A DNA stretch of 48,670 bases from Lachnoanaerobaculum orale. Lineage in GTDB: Bacteria; Bacillota; Clostridia; Lachnospirales; Lachnospiraceae. Below the pieces are notes generated by a model. That model made no database searches and was not told the DNA's origin. It saw nothing but the letters and a program-made list of their open reading frames with translations. Shown one piece after another: positions 34,896 through 42,635 of this stretch. The stretch spans positions 667,391-716,060 of the forward strand of contig NZ_RRCM01000001.1 of assembly GCF_003862485.1 (NCBI RefSeq), read 5' to 3'. The translations under genes and the position numbers were made by a program. Each line of letters begins with the position of its first letter. Position 1 is the first letter of the stretch.

Positions 34896-36593
34896 TTGAG
34901 AAAGAAAACAGGTAATATAGCGGTCGCAGTTGCAGCATTTATGGCAGTTGCAGGCTTGGGAATAAGCAGTGGAGCAGGTAGAGTAGATGTATTGGCTGCA
35001 AACCCTCAGACAAAGGCTGAGAAAGCAAACAGTGACGAGTCAAAGAAGTCCGAGTCAAAAACAGATGATAAGTCTTCCGACAAAAAGGCCACTAAAAGTG
35101 ATGCGTCAAAAGAAGAAACCACAGCCGCACCTGAGACTACAGCTAATGAAGAGAATAAGGATGAATCAGGCAGCGCCGGAATACAGGCGGAGAAAAGACT
35201 TCCAAAGGGCTTTGGCATAGAAGGGCTTGGAGAAAACATATCTACATTGGATGCGTTAAGTAACGCACTTAATTCATTGCAGGAAAAAGCAGATGCAAAG
35301 AAGTTTGTTTTGGATGTAAAGGGAGAAAAGCTTGAGAGCAGCTTTGCCGAGCTTGGAGCAGGTATATCCAATAAAGAGTTTATATTATCGGAGGCCGAGA
35401 AATTTACTACAGGAAATATGCTTGAGAGATTTGCAAAAAGCTCCGAGTTACTTGAAAAACCTGAGAATATAACTCCCGATATAGAATTTAACGATGACGC
35501 GGTTAAGTCATTTTTGAAAAAGGCCAACAGGAAAAACCCCGATGCGCCTGTAGATGCTACTATAAAGAGAGTGAACGGTGCTTTTGAGATAACTCCTGAG
35601 AAGGAAGGATATGCAATAGATGCCGATTCCACAGTGGCAAAGCTTAAAGAGGCTGTTTTAAAGGATAAAGAAGAAACTATAGTGGCGGATGTGACAAAGC
35701 AAAAGCCGAGTGTTACAGCCGAAGAGCTTAGCAACATCAAGGATGTGCTTGGAACATTTACTACAAATTATTCATCATCCACATCTGAGAGAGCCACAAA
35801 TATTGCGGTAGGTACGGCAAAGATGGACGGCGTGCTTTTGATGCCGGGTGAGACATTATCAGGATATGAGAGAATGCAGCCATTTACTATAAAGAACGGC
35901 TATAAGATGGCTAAGGCATACCAAAACGGTCTTGTAATAGACAGTGTAGGAGGCGGTGCCTGCCAGATAGCAACCACACTTTATCAGGCGGCACTGAGAG
36001 CCGAGATAACCATTACGGAGAGAAAGAACCACTCCATGATTGTCGGATATGTACAGCCAAGCGGTGATGCGGCAATAGCGGGAGATTATAAGGACATCAA
36101 GGTTACAAACAACAGAAAGACTCCTATATATGTGGAGGCGGTTACGTCCGGAAGAGATGTTACATTTACCATTTGGGGTAAAGAGGACAGACCTGCAGGA
36201 AGAACAATAGAGTTTGTATCTGAGGTACTCAGTGAGACTCCTAAGGGTAAGACATATATAGACGATGATTCTAAATCAAAGGGATATATAAAGAAGCAGT
36301 CTGAGGGACATAAGGGAAGAGTTTCAAAGCTGTGGAAGATTGTAAAGGAAAACGGTGTGGAAGTAAGTAAGGACTTGATTTCAAGCGATACTTACAGAAA
36401 GGCCGACGATATATATATCAGAGGTACAAGACATTCGGCACCTGCAGCTCCTGCGACACCTACACCTGCACCTACACAGGCACCTGAGTCCGATAATTCG
36501 GGACCTGCAGATACTCAGGCGGCTCCGGAGGCACAGGCACCTGAGGTAAGTCAGGGACCGGCTTTCGACCCGAACTTAAACCCGGGACAGTAA
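34896..36593 (+). CDS. VanW family exported protein
   Basis: The 565-residue secreted protein begins at TTG 34896 with a signal-type N-terminus (KKTGNIAVAVAAFMAVAGLG) and a Lys/Ser/Glu-rich linker (about 40-95). A peptidoglycan-binding-like domain (about 100-275) follows. The VanW domain (about 280-435) contains LLMPGETLSGYERMQPF, GGGACQIATTLYQAAL and ERKNHSM. The tail is Pro/Ala-rich (about 505-565), probably crossing the wall. VanW function is not established, and links to vancomycin resistance are historical only. The stop overlaps the next ATG. Confidence 0.88.
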   Translation: MRKKTGNIAVAVAAFMAVAGLGISSGAGRVDVLAANPQTKAEKANSDESKKSESKTDDKSSDKKATKSDASKEETTAAPETTANEENKDESGSAGIQAEKRLPKGFGIEGLGENISTLDALSNALNSLQEKADAKKFVLDVKGEKLESSFAELGAGISNKEFILSEAEKFTTGNMLERFAKSSELLEKPENITPDIEFNDDAVKSFLKKANRKNPDAPVDATIKRVNGAFEITPEKEGYAIDADSTVAKLKEAVLKDKEETIVADVTKQKPSVTAEELSNIKDVLGTFTTNYSSSTSERATNIAVGTAKMDGVLLMPGETLSGYERMQPFTIKNGYKMAKAYQNGLVIDSVGGGACQIATTLYQAALRAEITITERKNHSMIVGYVQPSGDAAIAGDYKDIKVTNNRKTPIYVEAVTSGRDVTFTIWGKEDRPAGRTIEFVSEVLSETPKGKTYIDDDSKSKGYIKKQSEGHKGRVSKLWKIVKENGVEVSKDLISSDTYRKADDIYIRGTRHSAPAAPATPTPAPTQAPESDNSGPADTQAAPEAQAPEVSQGPAFDPNLNPGQ

Positions 36594-37195
36594 TGGAAAA
36601 GTATATAATATTTTGCGGATATGCGGGGCTTAAAGGTTCTCTGAAAATAATAGAGAGCCGATATGACGAACTTGTCGGATATTTTAATAAGATATATTTA
36701 GACAGTGTAGCCTGTCATATTAGGGACAGAGGTTATTATGGGAGATATTTATCTCCCATAAATAATGATAGACCTGAGATTAAGCCTGTAGATATAGACA
36801 GTATATTTGCAGGCTTTATCGGTAACATAGAAGATGTGACAGAGGGCGGTATAATTGATACATTGTACAATTTTGCAATGTCACATAGATGCGGATTTGA
36901 AATAGAGATGAAAAAAATACCCGCTGTTCAGATCTGTATTGAAGTTTGTGAGTACTTCGGGCTTAATATATACAGACTTTTAACAGACGGAAAGCTTATA
37001 ATGACCGAAGATCCTATAGCCGATTGTAAGTACTTAAAAGATAAAGGAATATCCGCCGAGATAATAGGGCGTTTAAGCAAGAGTCTTGATAAAGCGATAG
37101 TGGATAAAGAGGTCACGGAGTATGTCAACAGACCTACTGAAGATGAAATTTTTAAGGTGATAAAATATGAGAGAGAAAATATTATCGGTAATTGA
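36593..37195 (+). CDS. AIR-synthase C-terminal-like protein
   Basis: The 200-residue protein resembles the C-terminal half of the AIR synthase/HypE superfamily. The hallmark is IPAVQICIEVCEYFGLNIYRLLTDGKLIMT followed by KYLKDKGISAEIIGRL. The N-terminal ATP-binding half of that superfamily is absent. The first 100 residues include NDRPEIKP and a Gly-rich GGIIDTLYNFAMSHRCG region. Function is unknown. It sits between vanW and an Lrp-type gene, overlapping both, which suggests a regulatory or amino-acid-linked role. Confidence 0.6.
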   Translation: MEKYIIFCGYAGLKGSLKIIESRYDELVGYFNKIYLDSVACHIRDRGYYGRYLSPINNDRPEIKPVDIDSIFAGFIGNIEDVTEGGIIDTLYNFAMSHRCGFEIEMKKIPAVQICIEVCEYFGLNIYRLLTDGKLIMTEDPIADCKYLKDKGISAEIIGRLSKSLDKAIVDKEVTEYVNRPTEDEIFKVIKYERENIIGN

Positions 37196-37649
37196 GAAAA
37201 ACTCCAGAATTGATATTGAAGAGCTGGCTATTTTGCTTGGAGAAGATGAGACAGCCATTGCAAATGAGATAGCGGATATGGAAAAAGAGGGTGTGATATG
37301 CGGTTATCATACACTTATAAACTGGGATAAGACAAATAATGAGAAGGTGAATGCACTTATTGAGGTAAGAGTCACACCTCAAAAAGGAATGGGATTTGAC
37401 AATATTGCGGAGAGAATCTATCAGTTCTCAGAGGTAAATGCGGTATATCTGATGAGCGGTTCATTTGACTTTACCGTATTTATTGAAGGCAGAACAATGA
37501 GAGATGTGGCACAGTTTGTATCTGATAAGCTTGCACCTATGGATTCCGTACTTTCTACTGCTACACATTTTGTACTTAAGAAATATAAGGACCATGGAAC
37601 CATACTGTCTGCAAAGAAAAAAGATGAGAGGCAACTTATAACACCATGA
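37167..37649 (+). CDS. Lrp/AsnC family transcriptional regulator
   Basis: The 160 residues start with a winged helix-turn-helix (about 1-60, SRIDIEELAILLGEDETAIANEIADMEKEGVI). A RAM/AsnC ligand-binding domain (about 68-145, NALIEVRVTPQKGMGFDNIA and AVYLMSGSFDFTVFIEG) follows. Such proteins sense amino acids and control transport or metabolism. It overlaps the upstream gene by 29 bases and its stop overlaps the aminotransferase start (ATGA). Control of the neighbouring aminotransferase is a reasonable inference. Confidence 0.88.
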   Translation: MREKILSVIEKNSRIDIEELAILLGEDETAIANEIADMEKEGVICGYHTLINWDKTNNEKVNALIEVRVTPQKGMGFDNIAERIYQFSEVNAVYLMSGSFDFTVFIEGRTMRDVAQFVSDKLAPMDSVLSTATHFVLKKYKDHGTILSAKKKDERQLITP

Positions 37650-38803
37650 GAGATCCGTTATCAAATACAATAAAATCAATAAAGCCTTCAGGTATCAGAA
37701 AATTCTTCGACATAGTAAATACTATGGAAGATGCCATATCACTTGGTGTAGGTGAGCCTGATTTTGAAACACCTTATTTTATCAGAGATGCAGGTATATA
37801 TTCTCTTGAAAAAGGCAGGACATTCTACACATCAAACTCAGGTCTTATGGAGCTTAGAGAGGAGATAAGAAAGTATCTCATAAGAAAGCTCGGCGTGGAG
37901 TATGACCCTAAGAAGGAGATGATTATCACCGTAGGCGGAAGTGAGGGCATCGATATTGCTCTGAGGGCAATGCTTGACAGAGATGATGAAGTACTGATAC
38001 CGCAGCCTTCATATGTATCATATGAACCTTGTACAATACTTGCAGGCGGAAAGCCTGTAATAATAGAATTAAAGGCTGAAGACGGATTTAAGCTGAAAGC
38101 AAGTCAGATACTTGAAAAAGTAACTGATAAGACAAAGATACTCATACTTCCTTTCCCGAACAATCCTACAGGTTCCATATTAAATATTGACGAGCTTAGA
38201 GAGATTGCAAAGGTATGTATTGAAAAGGACTTATATGTAATCTCGGACGAGATATACTGTGAGCTGACATATGAGGGTGAGCATGCTTCTATAGTACAGA
38301 TAGAGGGCATGAAGGAGAGAACCGTTTTGATAAACGGTTTTTCAAAGTCATATGCTATGACAGGTTGGAGACTGGGATATGCTACAGGGCCTAAGGAGAT
38401 TATTTCACAGATGACCAAGATTCATCAGTATGCCATAATGTGTGCACCTACCACAAGTCAGTATGCGGCAGTAGAGGCACTTGCACATGGTGATGCCGAT
38501 GTGGCAAGGATGAGAGAGTCATATAATCAAAGAAGAAGATACTTGCTTCACAGATTTGAGGAGCTTGGAATGACCTGTTTTGAACCGCAGGGAGCATTCT
38601 ATGTATTCCCGAGTATAAAAAGATTCGGGATGAGTTCGGAGGAGTTTGCGACAAGACTTCTTGAAGAGCAAAAGATTGCGATAGTACCGGGAACGGCTTT
38701 CGGTGAATGTGGCGAAGGCTATGTAAGAGTTTCATATGCATATTCTATGGAAAGATTAAAGGAAGCACTTTCAAGGATTGAAAAGTTTGTAAGGAGCCTT
38801 TGA
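37646..38803 (+). CDS. Class I/II PLP aminotransferase
   Basis: This 385-residue fold-type I aminotransferase belongs to the subgroup often found beside Lrp regulators (aromatic/N-acetyl-diaminopimelate-like). The PLP lysine is Lys234 in NGFSKSYAMTGWRLGY. The substrate-carboxylate Arg is near the C-terminus in GYVRVSYA. SLGVGEPDFETP and PFPNNPTG are family marks. The exact substrate cannot be set from sequence. Confidence 0.92.
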   Translation: MRDPLSNTIKSIKPSGIRKFFDIVNTMEDAISLGVGEPDFETPYFIRDAGIYSLEKGRTFYTSNSGLMELREEIRKYLIRKLGVEYDPKKEMIITVGGSEGIDIALRAMLDRDDEVLIPQPSYVSYEPCTILAGGKPVIIELKAEDGFKLKASQILEKVTDKTKILILPFPNNPTGSILNIDELREIAKVCIEKDLYVISDEIYCELTYEGEHASIVQIEGMKERTVLINGFSKSYAMTGWRLGYATGPKEIISQMTKIHQYAIMCAPTTSQYAAVEALAHGDADVARMRESYNQRRRYLLHRFEELGMTCFEPQGAFYVFPSIKRFGMSSEEFATRLLEEQKIAIVPGTAFGECGEGYVRVSYAYSMERLKEALSRIEKFVRSL

Positions 38804-39300
38804 TGAATATTGTATTGCTTGAACCTGAGATACCCGACAATACCGGAAATATCGGAAGAAGCTGTGTGGCGACTAACACAAGGCTACATCTGATAGAGCC
38901 TCTGGGCTTTAAAATAAATGAAAAGCGAATCAAGAGAGCCGGTATGGACTACTGGGCAAAACTTGATGTCACCGTCTATTCAGATCTTGAGGATTTCTAT
39001 GAGAAAAATCCGAAGGCAAAAGAGCATATGTATTTTGCCACGACCAAGGCACATCATACATATAAGGATGTGGTATATGACAGCGATGAATATATAATGT
39101 TCGGCAAGGAGAGTGCGGGAATCCCTGAAGAAATACTTGCCGAGAATGAAGAAAACTATATAAGGATACCTATGTGGGGAGATATAAGAAGCCTGAATTT
39201 ATCAAATTCGGTAGCCATAATACTGTATGAGGCACTTTCACAGCACGGCTTTGAAAAGATGCAACTTACAGGTGAACTGCATAGACTGACATACAAATAA
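38803..39300 (+). CDS. trmL: tRNA (cytidine/uridine-34 2'-O)-methyltransferase TrmL
   Basis: This SPOUT-class methyltransferase acts on the wobble base of tRNA-Leu isoacceptors, such as the TAA tRNA near the window start. It has 165 residues. Motifs are PEIPDNTGNIGRSC, HLIEPLGF, FGKESAGIPEE and RIPMWGDIRSLNLSNSVAI, which form the trefoil knot. ATG 38803 overlaps the aminotransferase stop (TGATG) with AAGGAG upstream. Confidence 0.95.
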   Translation: MNIVLLEPEIPDNTGNIGRSCVATNTRLHLIEPLGFKINEKRIKRAGMDYWAKLDVTVYSDLEDFYEKNPKAKEHMYFATTKAHHTYKDVVYDSDEYIMFGKESAGIPEEILAENEENYIRIPMWGDIRSLNLSNSVAIILYEALSQHGFEKMQLTGELHRLTYK

Positions 39301-39340
39301 AAAATACTCCGAAACCAAGCGGCTTCGGAGTATTTTTTAG
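39301..39340. terminator. Strong bidirectional terminator
   Basis: AAAATACTCCGAA pairs with TTCGGAGTATTTT across a 10-base loop, with A-run and T-run flanks, so it works in both directions. It ends the housekeeping operon and marks the border with the toxin region. Confidence 0.93.
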
Positions 39341-39391
39341 AATGTATGTGCGAATATGGTGAAAAAGAGTTGTTACTAAATAAATATAATT

Positions 39392-39485
39392 TTGACAGAA
39401 GTCTATATCATACTGTATATATAAAACAAAAAAATAAAAAAGGGTGAATAGGATGAAATGTTGCGAAAAAAATAGCAAAAAATAA
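39392..39485 (+). promoter_or_regulatory. Promoter and duplicated RHS-type leader
   Basis: TTGACA (39392-39397), an 18-base spacer and TATATA (39416-39421) are followed by an A-rich leader and GGGTGAATAGGATGAAA. The last block is identical to the leader and start of the RHS gene at 42625-42640. The ATG at 39453 opens a frame of only ten codons (MKCCEKNSKK), so this looks like the 5' end of a second RHS-type gene whose body is gone. Confidence 0.6.
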
Positions 39486-39765
39486 AGGAGGAGTTACATT
39501 AGAATCTACGATTGATGATATGAATATTGTAATGCCTGAATGGGATTTTAATGCTCCTTCAAGTGTAACAGCTTGGGAGGAAGCTTCGAATGTTTACGCA
39601 GAGCAAGTATCTGGTGAAATAAGAGCTGTAGTTGGTAGCGAACTAAGACCAGGAAATATTTGGGAAAATATCGAATTACCAAGATTGAAGGCCAATCCAA
39701 ATGTTACTAAGATTACAACAATAGATCCTAAAACAGGGGTAGAAAAAATTATATTCGAGAGGTAG
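39457..39765 (+). pseudogene. Polymorphic toxin C-terminal tip, orphan
   Basis: The frame 39457-39765 has no proper start and encodes about 102 residues: NVAKKIAKNKGGVTLE, then MPEWDFNAPSSVTAWEEAS, YAEQVSGEIRAVVGSELRPGNIWENIELPRL and ITTIDPKTGVEKIIFER. The last part is typical of C-terminal tips of RHS or LXG-type toxins. It lies one frame away from ATG 39453. Deleting one A after ATGAA would join them. The AAAGGAGG at 39484-39491 has no start codon at a usable distance. It is probably a displaced tip kept with its immunity gene, or a frameshifted orphan toxin. Catalytic activity is not known. Confidence 0.6.
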
Positions 39766-39767
39766 AA

Positions 39768-40001
39768 ATGAAAATTACAGGAACAAGATCAACAATTACT
39801 TTTGATTTAGAGAATGGTTTCCTCTTAAAAGCACAAGGAGAATTGTTGATTAATAAAAAATTTGTTGTTTATAAAGATAGTATGACACATTGGGAACCCC
39901 CTCATGAAAATCTTCCGATAACTCCAAGAGAAATAGACAATATTATTAACATAGCTAAAAAAATGGAGAGCGATCAAACTATTCGATTGGACTTTATATA
40001 A
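39768..40001 (+). CDS. Probable immunity protein, Imm74-like
   Basis: The 77-residue cytosolic protein starts MKITGTRSTITFDLENG and carries KDSMTHWEPPHENLPIT, a pattern I associate with the Imm74 immunity family. It follows the toxin tip by 2 bases with AGAGG overlapping its end, the standard toxin-immunity order. The gene is intact, while the toxin gene upstream is not. Confidence 0.6.
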   Translation: MKITGTRSTITFDLENGFLLKAQGELLINKKFVVYKDSMTHWEPPHENLPITPREIDNIINIAKKMESDQTIRLDFI

Positions 40002-40010
40002 TTATGTTGA

Positions 40011-40121
40011 ACTCTATATATTCTAAGTAAACCTGTGGCAATAGATATCCCTTATGATTCAATTAAGAATTTGAAAGTTCCATGGGGAGAATTTACAATT
40101 AGAAAATTAGGAGGCAATTAA
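40011..40121 (+). pseudogene. Second toxin tip remnant
   Basis: An open frame without a start gives 36 residues ending KPVAIDIPYDSIKNLKVPWG and KLGGN, then stop at 40119. It looks like the extreme C-terminus of another toxin module. Its last codons contain the AGGAGG that serves the next gene, as in coupled toxin-immunity pairs. Confidence 0.45.
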
Positions 40122-40122
40122 A

Positions 40123-40543
40123 ATGAGTTTAACTAAAATAACTTGGGAGGAGTTTGATACCTTTGAAAAGATTGAATCACCAAAAGGATATGATTTTCGA
40201 ACACATGAAGGAAAATACTACACTTTTGGTGAGTTTGGAGTAGCTTCAGTTCGTCGTATCTTTGAGATTAATCCTTCTGATTTTAACGAATATTTATTAG
40301 GTAGGAGAACGGCACGTGAAATTGATTTTAAAGCGGAGAACGATCGTTGGCCACCAACGGAAGAAGAGAGAAGAGAATCTAGAAGAAAATTTATAAGTAA
40401 ACATCCAGCTTCTTTGATAGATGTCCCTAAAATAGGAAACTTTTTCTAAGGAAGAACTTGAAGAGTTGATTCCGATTGCTGAGAAGCAGTGGATTGAATC
40501 TGAAGGAGAACTTCCAGATGATTATGTATCACCACTTAAGTAA
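40123..40543 (+). pseudogene. Immunity-like protein, frameshifted
   Basis: ATG 40123 opens a 108-residue frame (MSLTKITWEEFDTFEKIESP) that stops at 40449. The next frame continues smoothly as SKEELEELIPIAEKQWIESEGELPDDY to a stop at 40541-40543. The break falls in a T5 run at 40441-40445; one T fewer restores a protein of about 139 residues. Arginine codons here are often CGT/CGA, unlike the AGA-only core genes, which points to recent transfer. The family is not recognised. Position after a toxin tip suggests immunity. Confidence 0.55.
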
Positions 40544-40950
40544 CAGATATATACAATGATACCAACGAGATCTTCACTCTTAAACGAGTGGTGAAGAGGA
40601 TGGTGGATGATTTTGAAAAAGATAACCCAGGATTTTTTTATAATCCATCTAAGACGTTTATTGATTTGTACATGAAATCAGGCTTCTATATCGCAGAACT
40701 CGTTAAGCGATTATATAATAGCAAATGTCTGAAAAATACATTTCCAAATTTTGAAGAACGTTTAAAACGTATCCTAGAAAATCAAGTTTGTGGATTTGTG
40801 CCTTCACCATTTATCTATAATATTTCCACTAATTTTATCTTTGGAAATCTTTCTCGAGATATTAGTAGAAAGAACTTTGTTCTAGAAGATACCATCCCTG
40901 CGGCTAAAGAAGGGAAACTACAAAAATTGGTAGATAAATATTTTGAGTAG
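40540..40950 (+). pseudogene. Hypothetical fragment before the IS remnant
   Basis: A frame open from 40540 encodes about 136 residues (TDIYNDTNEIFTLKR, DDFEKDNPGFFYNPSKTFIDLY, LVKRLYNSKCLKNTF, KLQKLVDKYFE). There is no good start: GTG 40588 has no ribosome site. CGT/CGA arginine codons again suggest foreign origin. It ends 3-4 bases before the IS3 homology begins. It may be another immunity gene missing its 5' end. I do not recognise the family. Confidence 0.4.
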
Positions 40951-40953
40951 AAG

Positions 40954-41371
40954 AGTAATTGTTCATCAAGTATGTTTGTAAGTTCAGTACTGAAATCAGA
41001 GTCTCTGGTAGTGGTAGTAAAAGGCTTAATCCATTGGGCTTTAATACCCATTTCACGCATATATTTGCCTACAATGCGCTCAGTAATAGTTTCACCTGAC
41101 TTACGAAGTTCTTTGGTTATTTTAGGAGCATCATAGTTTTGTTTTGAAGCATCATAAATAAGCCGGATATTCTTCTTAATAGCTTCCTTCCTCTGAATAG
41201 CAGAAGATATTTTTCTATTAAGAAAAGAACGATATCCGGATCGAGACACACCCAAAAATTTAAGCATTCCGGAAGTAGAGACACGGTGCCCATTTACTTT
41301 AGCTGCCTCTACCTTTGCAGAAACCTCTGTATAGATAGCAATAGTTAACTTTTCCCCAGAATGCTTATGGC
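40954..41371 (-). pseudogene. IS3-family transposase OrfB, truncated
   Basis: The frame continues from the slippery site in the -1 frame as KSHKHSGEKLTIAIYTEV, then GMLKFLGVSRSGYRSFL and IYDASKQNYDAPKITKELR. The segment ending LTNILDEQ is typical of OrfB before the DDE domain. The sequence then departs from the family and reads into neighbouring DNA. All three catalytic acidic residues are missing. Confidence 0.75.
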
Positions 41372-41644
41372 TTTTTTTAGTACATCAAGAGCATCCTGAG
41401 CATCACATAGCTCACGTTTGAGGAGAGCTATTTCTTTTGCATCATCAGATTGATAGTTACCTGAGCCACGAACGGGAATGTCACCATCATTATTACGAAA
41501 TCGACTTTCCCATTTGGCAAGTGTACTAACACCAATGCCAAGATTCTTGGCACATTCAACTTGAGTAAGATCCGGATGTTCATTTCGATAGTTGATAGCA
41601 TCCAGCTTAAACTGTTTTGAGTGATGGTTTCTTTTACTTGACAT
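41345..41644 (-). CDS. IS3-family transposase OrfA
   Basis: The 99-residue DNA-binding protein has a helix-turn-helix (KQFKLDAINYRNEHPDLTQVECAKNLGIGVSTLAKWE) and a C-terminal leucine zipper (LLKRELCDAQDALDVLKKAISIL). AGGAGG lies before its ATG at 41644. A programmed -1 slippage site AAAAAAAG lies at 41371-41378, as in IS150-type elements. With OrfB truncated it has no active partner here. Confidence 0.85.
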   Translation of the reverse strand: MSSKRNHHSKQFKLDAINYRNEHPDLTQVECAKNLGIGVSTLAKWESRFRNNDGDIPVRGSGNYQSDDAKEIALLKRELCDAQDALDVLKKAISILGKS

Positions 41645-41829
41645 AATGAGTTCCTCCTAAGGTTTATTATATAACAAATAAGGAAATATCTCATTTTGTT
41701 TTGTACTAAATATATTCTAGCACCATTGAAAAAGTATACTGTAATAAAGACTCAAATTGGATATATAACAGTCCGGATGCTTTGTAAAAAAGATCTCTTG
41801 TGGCAGCAGTATAAGAAGGGGATGTATAT

Positions 41830-42367
41830 ATGATATGTGAGGGAAGAATATTAGAAAAATTTGAGGAAAGAAATATATTTGTTGATGACAGGATGCGAGA
41901 AATACTTGATGCTATGAACTACCATAGAATAGTGACAATAGATAAAAGAGATGGTAGTCTTATACTGTCAAAGGAAGATAATGAATACGATTTTTTTGAT
42001 GAAGAAGATTCCGCACCAATGATTCAAATTGATGCTTATGTAGGTATAAAGGAGGTTTTTACAAGAAAATCAAGAAAAAATGAGCTTGTTACCTTCTTTC
42101 GCTTTCCTGATATGATTGGAAAAGAACTTATTATATTGGAAATAGTACACAGATATATGGAAAAATACCCAAATAGCGCATTCTATATTGATAACGGTCA
42201 CACATTCAGAAAACATCATATTGACGCAATATATAATATGCCTGAGCCTGATGCAGAGTGGATTTATAAAAGCCCGGATATGTATAAAAAAGGATGATAT
42301 AGATAAGTTATATGCAAAACTACCTTGGAATGAATTATGGGCGTATGAGGATCCTAAAACATTCTAA
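41830..42367 (+). pseudogene. Hypothetical protein of the toxin region, frameshifted near the end
   Basis: ATG 41830 (GGGG upstream) opens 155 residues beginning MICEGRILEKFEERNIFVDD. It stops at 42297, right after an A6 run at 42286-42291. With one A fewer the frame continues as DDIDKLYAKLPWNELWAYEDPKTF to a stop at 42365-42367, giving a protein of about 178 residues. The natural-looking C-terminus suggests this is the original length. It is acidic and cytosolic. An immunity role fits the position, but the family is not recognised. The 41731-41829 gap shows nothing clear. Confidence 0.6.
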
Positions 42368-42390
42368 ATTAGACTATTGATATTTTTTAA

Positions 42391-42424
42391 GAGGAGCTGT
42401 TTTATATCTAACAGCTCTTCTTTA
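42391..42424 (+). terminator. Terminator-like hairpin
   Basis: GAGGAGCTGTT pairs with AACAGCTCTTC (one wobble) across a 6-8 base loop and is followed by TTT. The U-run is short. Confidence 0.6.
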
Positions 42425-42428
42425 CTAA

Positions 42429-42531
42429 AAAGTTGATAAACTTATAGATTGGTTTAGAGAAGCTATAGATGAGATGATAGAAGAAGGGGAATATGATGAA
42501 ATATGAAGAATTAAGCAAGGAAGTTTGGTGA
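42429..42531 (+). pseudogene. Immunity gene scraps
   Basis: A start-less frame at 42429-42506 encodes KVDKLIDWFREAIDEMIEEG and then YDEI and stop. Overlapping it, ATG 42496 with GGGG upstream opens MKYEELSKEVW and stops at 42531. They look like the tail of one small acidic gene and the first codons of a coupled second one, both otherwise deleted. Confidence 0.4.
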
Positions 42532-42564
42532 AACAATATAGTTAAAGTTTAATAGCAATAGTAA

Positions 42565-42594
42565 TTGACACTAATGTATAATCTGTGTTATAAA
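42565..42594 (+). promoter_or_regulatory. Promoter of the RHS gene
   Basis: TTGACA (42565-42570) and TATAAA (42589-42594) are separated by 18 bases. An A-rich leader leads to GGGTGA before ATG 42636. Spacing and leader match those at 39392-39460. Confidence 0.65.
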
Positions 42595-42635
42595 ATGGAT
42601 TAAATAAAAAAATTAGAAAAAGATGGGTGAATAGG

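Larger units (their letters stand above)
40954..41730 (-). mobile_element. IS3-family insertion sequence remnant
   Basis: On the minus strand, orfA is complete and orfB keeps only its N-terminal HTH_21-type region. Homology stops at about 40954, before the DDE catalytic domain. The left end is therefore lost and the element cannot move by itself. The right end near 41700-41730 is a guess. No clear terminal repeats or target duplication could be assigned. Confidence 0.75.

Noticed and set aside
35006-35740. 244-codon minus-strand frame inside the VanW gene
   Set aside because: It mirrors the low-complexity Lys/Ser/Glu region of the sense gene and matches no known family.
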